Shown: positions 1 through 5,839 of the stretch, one piece after another
Position numbering within the stretch: position 1 is the stretch's first letter
Layout: every line of letters begins with the position of its first letter
Source: JAJNNC01 sp038232695
GTDB taxonomy: Bacteria; Bacteroidota; Bacteroidia; Cytophagales; Cyclobacteriaceae
Length of the DNA stretch: 8,115 nucleotides
NCBI GenBank assembly: GCA_038232695.1
Contig: JBBSNI010000272.1
Location: forward strand, 1 to 8,115
Reading direction: 5' to 3'
The notes under the pieces: model-generated
What the model saw: only the letters and a program-made list of their open reading frames with translations
The model's database searches: none
What the model was told of the DNA's origin: nothing
Translations under genes and position numbers: made by a program

Positions 1-1041
1 AGGCATAATGTCGTAGGAGTTGATCATCGCTTCATATTTCCCTGCTTTCACCTTTGGATGGCTGATCAGCATGGGCACCCGCACCGACTCGGCATAGGGC
101 TGTTGCTTTTTATACGCACCGTGCGAACCTAACAGATCGCCATGATCGGAAGTAAAAAGAATGACTGTATTTTCCCGGATACCGGCATCGTCCAGGGTTT
201 TGAGGATTTCTCCCACCATATCGTCCAGCGCAGTGCCATGTGCGTAATACCCGGCAAGGTCTTTTCGTACCTGGGCTTCCATGTCCGCAGGCACATTGGG
301 ACGTAGCTGCATCGCTGCCGGGTCGTACATCTCCTGGTATTGTTGAGGGGCGGTCTGGTAAGGCGCATGGGGCGTACCCCAGCTTAGCATGAGCAGAAAA
401 GGCTGATCATCCCCGGCATGATTGCGAATGTATGTCTGTGCTTCTTTCGCCTGGGCAATGGCATCATACCCTTCCCAAAATTTTTTCTCATCAGAATTGC
501 CGGTGTAATACGCCGAGTGGTTATAATCATGAGAACACTCCAGCGCTTTCCAATACTGAAAACCCTGCCGACGACCACCGGGTGGGGTGAAACTGCTCCG
601 TCCCCTGCCGTCCAAATGCCACTTTCCGATATAACCTGTCTGGTAGCCCGCCTGCACTAATACTTCGGCCAGCGTCACGGCACTCGTATCCAAGGGTACG
701 TCATTCATGAACAGTCCGTGTGTGAGGTAATGCTGCCCGGTGAGCAAAGAAGCCCGGTGGGGCGTGCACACCGGCATACCCGATACGGCATGAACCAGGT
801 TGGCACTCTGGCTGGCAAACCGGTCAATGTTCGGTGTTTTGATATTGGGGTCTCCGGCATAGCCAAACGCCTGGGCGCGCCACTGGTCGGTATGCAGGAT
901 GAGTATATTCGGCGGTTTATCCCCCTTTTCTTGGGAAGCACAAGCCACACCCAACATCCCTATCATGAGCCAGAACAGGTAGGATACAAGCTGATGTGTG
1001 CGGTTTTTTGCGGTAAAAGATTTGTAAATACCGTCCTTCAT
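1..1041 (-). CDS. S1-type sulfatase, exported, C-terminus cut by window edge
   Basis: This is a formylglycine-dependent sulfatase that hydrolyses sulfate esters, here probably on a glycan outside the cytoplasm. From the ATG at 1041, 347 codons stay open to the left edge, and no stop is reached. Visible features are an N-terminal hydrophobic segment (residues 20-33) ending in a weak lipobox before Cys34, a metal-site start HTDQW (50-54), and the sulfatase signature CTPHRASLLTG with Cys92 as the residue to be converted to formylglycine and Arg96. The second signature GYQTGYIGKWH (132-142), the TPHAPY histidine (His225), the metal pair SDHG (Asp299, His300) and Lys311/312 before YAESVRVP follow in family order. 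The second metal-site position is Gln53 rather than the common Asp, which is seen in many S1 members. The gene starts 5 bases after the DUF1080 stop, so the two are almost certainly cotranscribed. The substrate cannot be read from this sequence. Maturation needs a formylglycine-generating enzyme encoded elsewhere. Confidence 0.95.
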   Translation of the reverse strand, partial: MKDGIYKSFTAKNRTHQLVSYLFWLMIGMLGVACASQEKGDKPPNILILHTDQWRAQAFGYAGDPNIKTPNIDRFASQSANLVHAVSGMPVCTPHRASLLTGQHYLTHGLFMNDVPLDTSAVTLAEVLVQAGYQTGYIGKWHLDGRGRSSFTPPGGRRQGFQYWKALECSHDYNHSAYYTGNSDEKKFWEGYDAIAQAKEAQTYIRNHAGDDQPFLLMLSWGTPHAPYQTAPQQYQEMYDPAAMQLRPNVPADMEAQVRKDLAGYYAHGTALDDMVGEILKTLDDAGIRENTVILFTSDHGDLLGSHGAYKKQQPYAESVRVPMLISHPKVKAGKYEAMINSYDIMP

Positions 1042-1046
1042 GGTGT

Positions 1047-1835
1047 TCAGAAATCGGTGTCCGGCTGTTGCAAATCCAGTTCCTGGATCCAGATGTTGCG
1101 GTAAAGCACATCATGACCTTCCGCCTGTAGCTTGATGCCGCCGGGCGTATCGGTGATGCCTTTGCCTCCATCGTTGCCGCCGTCGATGCCAGAGTTGGGT
1201 CCGCCCCATACCTGGCTGATAGGCTGGTTGGTATGTGCTTTGGTGCCGTTGAAATACATGGTCACCATCGCTTTCTCTGTCCTTTTACCGTCTTTGAAGC
1301 GGGCTGCCCGGAAGACAATATCGTAAGCATTCCACTGTCCGACACCTTTGTAGAGATGATAGGGCGAAGGCGTCTCATTAATGACCGCTCCCAGACCATG
1401 TTCGGTAGAATCGCCGTCGAGTACCTGGATTTCATAACGGTTCTGAAGATACACCCCGCTGTTGCCACCTTCTTTGGAGATAAAAAACTCTACATGCAGG
1501 CGGAAGTCACGAAACTTCTCTTTGGTCACGATGTCAGCCGTGCCGTATTTCCCCCCGGCGGCTGTCGGGTCATTGCTGTTGAGGACGGTACCGCCACCGA
1601 CAGGGTCTTTGACGATCTCCCACTTCAGGGGTAAGGCAGCGGCAAAACGCGGACCTTCCCAGTACGTCCATTTCTTTTCTAACATCTTGCGGCTGCCATC
1701 AAAAAGTATTTCCGCACTTTTGGGCGCTTCGGCGCCGACACCGACCGGGATTTTGTCGGCGGTGATCATGCTCCAACTCAACATAGCTGCTAAGCAAGCC
1801 AGCATAGTGGCAAACGCTATTCCTGTGTTTTTCAT
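1047..1835 (-). CDS. DUF1080 / 3-keto-disaccharide hydrolase-type secreted protein
   Basis: This is a 262-residue protein of the DUF1080 family (PF06439), a concanavalin-like beta-sandwich fold. Some members are now annotated as 3-keto-disaccharide hydrolases; others are uncharacterised glycan-binding or hydrolase proteins. An N-terminal hydrophobic stretch (5-25) reads as a signal peptide, so the protein acts in the periplasm or at the surface. Family blocks appear in order: LFDG (44-47), FRDFRLHVEF (108-117), GNSGVYLQNRYEIQVLD (124-140), GQWNAYDIVF (166-175) and GGIKLQAEGHDVLYRNIW (232-249). A Gly/Asn-rich loop lies at 211-226. The length is normal for a single-domain member. The start is the first ATG, at 1835; no Shine-Dalgarno is seen, as is usual in Bacteroidota. 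It is the first gene of a two-gene unit with the sulfatase. The pairing suggests a sulfated or otherwise modified glycan as target, but that is inference and the actual substrate is unknown. Confidence 0.93.
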   Translation of the reverse strand: MKNTGIAFATMLACLAAMLSWSMITADKIPVGVGAEAPKSAEILFDGSRKMLEKKWTYWEGPRFAAALPLKWEIVKDPVGGGTVLNSNDPTAAGGKYGTADIVTKEKFRDFRLHVEFFISKEGGNSGVYLQNRYEIQVLDGDSTEHGLGAVINETPSPYHLYKGVGQWNAYDIVFRAARFKDGKRTEKAMVTMYFNGTKAHTNQPISQVWGGPNSGIDGGNDGGKGITDTPGGIKLQAEGHDVLYRNIWIQELDLQQPDTDF

Positions 1836-1865
1836 CGTTAGGTTGTTTTACGTGTAAATGTTGCT

Positions 1866-1873
1866 AAAATATA
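1866..1873 (-). promoter_or_regulatory. Possible -7 box for the DUF1080-sulfatase unit
   Basis: On the minus strand this reads TATATTTT, which matches 7 of 8 positions of the Bacteroidota -7 consensus TAnnTTTG. It would place transcription start near 1859 and give a leader of about 24 nt before the ATG at 1835. No clear -33 TTG was found at the expected spacing, and the stretch is AT-rich, so a chance match is possible. Confidence 0.25.
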
Positions 1874-1945
1874 ACTTCTCTGGCTACGAACATAGTATTT
1901 TGCGTGAATTGTCTGTCTATGGGAGGAAAAAACTGCGGCATTCCC

Positions 1946-1960
1946 CAGACCAGAGGTCTG
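1946..1960. repeat. Small hairpin, CAGACC/GGTCTG
   Basis: A 6-bp perfect stem (CAGACC at 1946-1951, GGTCTG at 1955-1960) has a 3-nt AGA loop. It lies 7 bases left of the large inverted repeat at 1968-2040. The same hexamers, in swapped order, form part of the palindromes at 4528-4590, which may be a coincidence. Confidence 0.5.
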
Positions 1961-1967
1961 CCAATAG

Positions 1968-2040
1968 TCCGCATCGAGGCTGGAGCCTCGCGCGAGCTTT
2001 AAAAAAGCAGGTTCGCGCGAGGCTCCAGCCTCGATGCGGA
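1968..2040. repeat. Perfect 28-bp inverted repeat, REP/BIME-like
   Basis: Arms at 1968-1995 and 2013-2040 are exact reverse complements over 28 bp. Each arm holds its own palindrome: CGAGGCT-GG-AGCCTCG at 1975-1990 and its counterpart at 2018-2033. The 17-nt spacer (1996-2012) holds a small hairpin, GCTTT-AAA-AAAGC, at 1996-2008. The element lies 66 bases beyond the permease stop (2107) and before the DUF1080 unit, so as RNA it could also end permease transcription. A palindromic unit present as an inverted pair is the layout of bacterial interspersed REP elements. Membership in such a family needs genome-wide copies and is inferred here. The rest of the gap 1836-2106 holds only the -7 candidate and the small hairpin. 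Confidence 0.85.
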
Positions 2041-2106
2041 TTATTTATCGGCTTCCAGCCGCTGGCAAGGTGCTGTAAAGTGGGAAATGGGATTTTCATT
2101 CTTCAT

Positions 2107-4494
2107 CTACTCACTCCGCAATGCATCCACCGGGTTGGCTAAAGCGGCTTTGATAGACTTTAGGCTGATGGTCAGTCCGGCAATTAAAAGCCCTGCTAGG
2201 GCGGCTGCGGCAAACATCCACCAGCTTATGCTGATCTGATACTCGAAGTCTGCCAGCCACAGCCGCATCAGGTAGTAGCCTATCGGGGCGGCAATGAGAA
2301 AAGCCAGGCTGACGAGTCCAACAAAGTCTTTGGTAAACAGATAGACGATCTGCTGCACTGTAGCACCCAGCACTTTGCGGATGCCGACTTCTTTGGTCTT
2401 TTGCGCCGTCATAAAGCTGATCAGCCCATACAATCCCAGGCAGCCGATAAAGATTGCCATACCGGCAAACAGGGAAAGCAGACGGGATGTCTTCTGCTCC
2501 TGTGCATACATCGTCGCCAGATCATCGTCTAAAAATTGGTAGGTAAAGTAATAATCAGGGAAAGCCTGTTTCCATTGCTGTTCAATGCGGGCAATAGCTT
2601 GCTGTGCCTGCCGCATATTGATTTTGAAGGAGGCTTTTTGAAAATGATCGGGAAAGTGTACCAGAAGGACCGGCGGGATTTCTTCACGCAAAGAAAGAGA
2701 ATGAAAGTTTTTAACCACGCCGACAATAGGCGCTTCCATGCCCCAGAATTTAATGGTGGCGCCCAATGCATCCTGCGGGTTTTCGATATGGTTCTCCTTC
2801 AAGAAAGCTTCATTTACCAGTATTTGCGTAGAATCGCTTTCCCGCAAGTTTCTGCCAGCCAGCAAAGAAATATCATACAAATGCAGAAAGTTATCATCGA
2901 TGAATTTTTGCTCAATTGTTTTATTTTCATCTGGCGTGGCATAGTAGCTATAGGTGGTCCACCATTTATTGATCGTGGCTGCCGGTGTATTCAGAGAAAA
3001 GCTAATATCTTTAATGTCAGCGTACTCAGACAGACTGTTTCTTAGGGTTTGTAGCTTCTGTGGGTCGCTCTCAGGCAGGTCTACCGTTACAATCGCTTCT
3101 TTATCAAAACCCAGGGAAGCATTGTTGAAATAATGCATCTGGCTCACCACCACAATGGTACAGATGATGAGTACCTGTGAGAGGGCAAGCTGAAAAACGA
3201 TCAAGCTTTTTCGCAAAGCCATTCCTCCGGTTTGTTTATTGGTAAAAGAATTTTTGATCGTCATAGCAGGCTGAAACTTAGACAGCACGATGGCAGGATA
3301 AAAGCCAGCCAACACACTCACCAAAACAATAATCAGCAGGGCAAACAGCAGCGTTTTTGGTTGAAACAGCATGCTCAGGTCTAAAGGCAACCCCAACAGG
3401 TCAGGCAAATAGGAAAGTGCATAGTAGCCTAACAGAAAAGAGAGCAACAATGCCACAAAAGTGAGCAGCAGCGTTTCGCTCATCAACTGAGCGATCATCT
3501 GCCCACGTGTGCTGCCCAATACTTTTCGTATTCCTACTTCTTTGGATCGCTTCACGGCTTGCGCTGTCGAGAGATTCACAAAATTGATACAGGCGGTGAT
3601 GAGCAGAAACAAACCGATCAGAGATAGGCTTCCTATAGTTTCTTTGCTGATGGCGTGTTGAGAAAAGTTGTTACCATCGCCTCCTACCGTTTCATCGTAA
3701 TGCATATCGGTAAGCGGTTGCAGCGTGTGAGCCCAGTATTTATCTGCCATTTCTTCTCCCAGGTATTTCTCGACCATACCATGAAATTTTGCTTCTAATG
3801 CTTCGGCTTTAGCTCCTTGTTTCAGCAAAATGTAGGTTTGATAAAGTGAGTTAGAATTGCTGTTATATTCTTTCTGGTAGCTGTCACTTGTCTGAAAGGT
3901 AGCATACGACACAGCAATCTGTATAGGAAAGTCTGTATTTTCAGGTGTGTCCCGGATAATGCCGCTGACAATCAGGTCATATTCATTGTTCAGCGTGATG
4001 CGCTTGTCCATCGCATCGCCCTGGAAATATTTTTGTGCTAAGCTTTCACTGATCACGACCTGTCCGGGCTGCGAAAGCGACTTTTCAGGGCTTCCTGCTT
4101 TCCAGGGGAAGTCAAACATCTGAAAGAAGGAAGGCGTAATGAAATAAATGTATTGCTCACGGGTCAACTGCTCATTGACCTTGATCTGCGTGTTCTCAGG
4201 ATTCAATTTGAAAGCCACCGCTACCTGTTCCACTTCGGGGAATTCCACTTCCAATACAGGCATCAAACCATTTGGCGTACCCGTATCTGTTACTTCTCCG
4301 GGTTGCCCCGACAACACGCGGTAAATCCTATCTGCCTTGCTATGAAAAGTATCAAAGCTCAGCTCAAAGCGGACAATCAGAAAGATCACCAGCGCACAGC
4401 CCATGCCCAAGGTCAGCCCGGCAATATTAATAGCCGCAAAGCTTTTGTGCCTGGTGAAATTTCTCAGGGCGATGGTTAAATAATTCTTGACCAT
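2107..4494 (-). CDS. ABC transporter permease, double MacB-PCD/FtsX architecture
   Basis: This 795-residue inner-membrane protein is of the MacB/FtsX type, the long Bacteroidota form made of two permease halves in one chain. The first half has a transmembrane segment (about 20-44), a periplasmic MacB-like core (about 45-280) and an FtsX unit with segments near 285-308, 337-360 and 381-405. The second half has a segment near 428-450, a second periplasmic part (about 455-665) and FtsX segments near 674-698, 722-745 and 757-780. The cytoplasmic coupling motif EVGIRKVLG occurs in both halves (319-327 and 702-710), supporting an internal duplication. MacB-class systems do not move substrate through the membrane. 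They use cytoplasmic ATP hydrolysis to drive periplasmic movements that extrude lipoproteins, peptides or drugs, or that signal. No ATPase gene adjoins it here, so it must share one encoded elsewhere. The start is ATG at 4494 and the length matches the family. The substrate is unknown. Confidence 0.95.
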   Translation of the reverse strand: MVKNYLTIALRNFTRHKSFAAINIAGLTLGMGCALVIFLIVRFELSFDTFHSKADRIYRVLSGQPGEVTDTGTPNGLMPVLEVEFPEVEQVAVAFKLNPENTQIKVNEQLTREQYIYFITPSFFQMFDFPWKAGSPEKSLSQPGQVVISESLAQKYFQGDAMDKRITLNNEYDLIVSGIIRDTPENTDFPIQIAVSYATFQTSDSYQKEYNSNSNSLYQTYILLKQGAKAEALEAKFHGMVEKYLGEEMADKYWAHTLQPLTDMHYDETVGGDGNNFSQHAISKETIGSLSLIGLFLLITACINFVNLSTAQAVKRSKEVGIRKVLGSTRGQMIAQLMSETLLLTFVALLLSFLLGYYALSYLPDLLGLPLDLSMLFQPKTLLFALLIIVLVSVLAGFYPAIVLSKFQPAMTIKNSFTNKQTGGMALRKSLIVFQLALSQVLIICTIVVVSQMHYFNNASLGFDKEAIVTVDLPESDPQKLQTLRNSLSEYADIKDISFSLNTPAATINKWWTTYSYYATPDENKTIEQKFIDDNFLHLYDISLLAGRNLRESDSTQILVNEAFLKENHIENPQDALGATIKFWGMEAPIVGVVKNFHSLSLREEIPPVLLVHFPDHFQKASFKINMRQAQQAIARIEQQWKQAFPDYYFTYQFLDDDLATMYAQEQKTSRLLSLFAGMAIFIGCLGLYGLISFMTAQKTKEVGIRKVLGATVQQIVYLFTKDFVGLVSLAFLIAAPIGYYLMRLWLADFEYQISISWWMFAAAALAGLLIAGLTISLKSIKAALANPVDALRSE

Positions 4495-4525
4495 GATTCA
4501 ATGATTATATGATGGACTATGATTC

Positions 4526-4592
4526 CCAAGGTCTGTGTCGCACAGACCTTAAACGGCAACTTTGCGAAAGGTCTGTGAGACACAGACCTTGG
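4526..4592. repeat. Inverted pair of 23-bp palindromes, REP/BIME-like
   Basis: Two hairpins, 4528-4550 and 4568-4590, have the same 10-bp perfect stem, AAGGTCTGTG/CACAGACCTT, with 3-nt loops TCG and AGA. Taken in inverted orientation the two units match at 22 of 23 positions, and the match extends by two outer bases (CC at 4526-4527, GG at 4591-4592). The spacer (4551-4567) is 17 nt, as in the element at 1968-2040, and also holds a small palindrome, GCAA-CT-TTGC, at 4556-4565. The pair fills the 134-bp gap between the pentapeptide gene stop and the permease start. It could act as a terminator for the former, as well as being a dispersed repeat. Confidence 0.8.
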
Positions 4593-4628
4593 AGAGAGCT
4601 ATGCATTGTAGTTACAAGCCGTTGTCAG

Positions 4629-5390
4629 TTACTGGTTTTTCAACAGATATGTCGTAAAATCCTTGCCGCCTATCTGGGTGTATTTGAAGTCTTCGCTGCC
4701 GTTGAACGAGACGTTTTTCAGGTTCAGTGGGGTAGAGAATTTGGTGTATTTGAAGTTGGCCAGTCCGTTGAAAATTGTCTTTTCAAAGCTGGTATTAGCC
4801 GGAAAGTCAGCGTATTTAAAGTTGGCTTCTTGCTGAAAAACGGCGCCAGCAAACTGGGTTTTCCGGGGGAACTCGGCATACTTGAAGTTAGCGTCGTCTT
4901 CAAACACGACCTTGCCAAACACAGGGGCTTCGGCAAATTCGGCATACTTGAAGTTGGCTTCTTCCTGAAAGACTGTCCCCTGAAAGTCGGCACGAGCGGA
5001 AAACTCGGAGTATTTGAACTCGCTTTCTTCCCGGAAGTTACAGTTTTGAAAAACCGCATCTTTCTCAAAGTGGGCGATAAAAGTGTCATTGTGGTCATTG
5101 TAATAGGCGATCACCGCATCGGCAAAGGTGCAGTTGATGAAGGTCAGGCTGCTTTCTACCGTACTTTGGTAAGTATCATTGCTGCTGAACCAGCCGGACG
5201 CGCCACCTTTTTTCTCCCGGTTGTCCAGGTCGGTCAGGTCCAGGTCTCCCACGATGGTGACGTTCTCATAGCGCACAGGCTGCCCCTCATTGATCTGGCG
5301 GATAATATCGCGGGCGTCTACCCGGCTTTGGGCAAGAGCGGCTGTACATACAAACAGGACAAAGGCAAAGGTCATGGATAATCTCATCAT
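4629..5390 (-). CDS. Exported pentapeptide-repeat protein with 22-residue units
   Basis: This 253-residue protein has a clear signal peptide (residues 1-21, cleavage after CTAALAQ), so it acts outside the cytoplasm. A short N-terminal part (24-55: DARDIIRQINEGQPV, then GDLDLTDL) is the usual lead-in of Bacteroidota pentapeptide-repeat proteins. From about residue 81 to 240 phenylalanines recur every 5-6 residues, as expected for a right-handed quadrilateral beta-helix. Six units starting with FKY fall exactly 22 residues apart, at F125, F147, F169, F191, F213 and F235. Inside a unit the Phe spacing alternates 5, 6, 5, 6. A GTG at 5426 would add 12 residues ahead of the signal peptide. ATG at 5390 is preferred because it puts a basic residue just before the hydrophobic core; the ATG at 5387 is also possible. 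No function can be assigned. Such helices usually bind other proteins. It is flanked by repeats and appears monocistronic. Confidence 0.9.
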   Translation of the reverse strand: MMRLSMTFAFVLFVCTAALAQSRVDARDIIRQINEGQPVRYENVTIVGDLDLTDLDNREKKGGASGWFSSNDTYQSTVESSLTFINCTFADAVIAYYNDHNDTFIAHFEKDAVFQNCNFREESEFKYSEFSARADFQGTVFQEEANFKYAEFAEAPVFGKVVFEDDANFKYAEFPRKTQFAGAVFQQEANFKYADFPANTSFEKTIFNGLANFKYTKFSTPLNLKNVSFNGSEDFKYTQIGGKDFTTYLLKNQ

Positions 5391-5404
5391 AGCTTGGAAA
5401 GTTT

Positions 5405-5431
5405 TACAGGTTAGGTAGAAAAACACCTGTA
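5405..5431. promoter_or_regulatory. Inverted repeat just upstream of the pentapeptide gene
   Basis: TACAGGT at 5405-5411 and ACCTGTA at 5425-5431 are perfect 7-bp reverse complements separated by 13 bases. The repeat ends 15 bases before the ATG at 5390, so it could be an operator or a hairpin in the leader. A 7-bp match in this much sequence can also arise by chance. No convincing promoter box was seen nearby. Confidence 0.3.
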
Positions 5432-5502
5432 CTGTTTCAAGGGGTATGCCAGACTTAAAATCACTGTTTGTGCGGTTGTAAGGCAGTTTGCCGTGCAGAC
5501 AA

Positions 5503-5542
5503 CTGTCCGCCAGCGGTCAGAGGTGTACGGAAATGTACACCT
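5503..5542. repeat. Two adjoining hairpins in the pentapeptide-oxidase gap
   Basis: The first hairpin (5503-5520) pairs CTGTCCGC with GCGGTCAG around a CA loop, with one mismatch in 8. The second (5521-5542) starts at the very next base and pairs AGGTGTAC with GTACACCT perfectly around a 6-nt loop (GGAAAT). They stand right before the toxin-antitoxin remnant, where the N-terminal half of the antitoxin would be expected. They may be a third type of dispersed palindromic unit, or the second could act as a terminator. Confidence 0.6.
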
Positions 5543-5562
5543 ATAGAACCGCGGATCAGAAA

Positions 5563-5664
5563 CCTAACAGCCTACAAAAGCTACTCTTACACGGTCCTAC
5601 CTGGAACGAAGATGATTATCAAAGATTCCTGAAAACCAGAGACCAGTTAGGAAAAACAAAATAA
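5563..5664 (+). pseudogene. C-terminal remnant of a VapB-like antitoxin
   Basis: Plus-strand codons from 5563 to the TAA at 5662-5664 give 33 residues, including LLLHGPTWNEDDYQRF and KTRDQLGK. This resembles the tail of small antitoxins that precede PIN-domain toxins (pattern LL-x-GP-x-W/S followed by an acidic stretch and an Arg-rich helix). The frame stays open leftward to an ATG at 5533, but that part runs through a hairpin and shows no antitoxin N-terminus or DNA-binding fold. The usual ending of such tails (a Trp-containing stretch after the Arg helix) is replaced by GKTK and a stop, which suggests a deletion junction near 5643-5652. The frame is opposite to all neighbouring genes. The family call rests on pattern recognition of a short segment. 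Confidence 0.55.
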
Positions 5665-5789
5665 TAGGATTTGCAGATATAGCTATTGCAGCGACAGCCA
5701 AAGTGCATCGTTTGGAAATAGCTGCTTTGAATGAAAAGCATTTTTCCCGAATAGCTGGTTTGAAGCTTATAGCATATGAAGGTAAATAA
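5652..5789 (+). pseudogene. C-terminal remnant of a PIN-domain (VapC-like) toxin
   Basis: In another plus-strand frame, residues KNKIIGFADIAIAATAK, then NEKHFSRIAGLKL, end at the TAA of 5787-5789. This is the typical C-terminal third of a VapC-type ribonuclease. It has the acidic residue of the GFAD-IAIAATA helix (codon at 5676) and the Asn of the LNEKHF turn (codon at 5730), followed by the closing strand. Only about 45 residues remain of a protein usually near 130. The N-terminal Asp (DTN/DTS motif) and the central Glu needed for catalysis are absent, and an in-frame stop lies at 5613-5615. It overlaps the antitoxin tail in a second frame, so an internal deletion has probably joined the two tails. 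It cannot be an active nuclease. The rest of the 5391-5839 gap shows no gene. Confidence 0.75.
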
Positions 5790-5839
5790 TAAAGAAGTTG
5801 CCTGATGTTCCACATTTCTATAGAGATAAGTGAAAAATT

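Noticed and set aside
2041..2106. 21-codon minus-strand frame starting right after the permease stop
   Set aside because: It is too short to judge, has no recognisable motif, and ends at the boundary of the repeat arm. A chance frame is likelier.
1858..2142. Plus-strand open frame of 94 codons and a minus-strand one of 60 codons across the 1968-2040 repeat
   Set aside because: Both mostly translate the inverted repeat and yield near-identical peptides from the two strands. They show no family features and overlap the permease end.
2536..3045. 169-codon plus-strand frame inside the permease gene
   Set aside because: Antisense shadow of the permease coding sequence, with no family features.
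4671..5018. Regularly spaced DNA repeats considered as a CRISPR array
   Set aside because: The 66-bp periodicity is coding, is imperfect, and has no constant repeat with unique spacers. No cas gene is present.
4509..5381. 290-codon plus-strand frame opposite the pentapeptide gene
   Set aside because: Its regular Phe/Val-rich pattern is the mirror of the 66-bp coding repeats on the other strand. It has no signal or domain, and the minus frame has a clear signal peptide and fold.
5391..5426. GTG start at 5426 for the pentapeptide protein
   Set aside because: It would put 12 extra residues before a complete signal peptide. ATG at 5390 gives a normal export signal.
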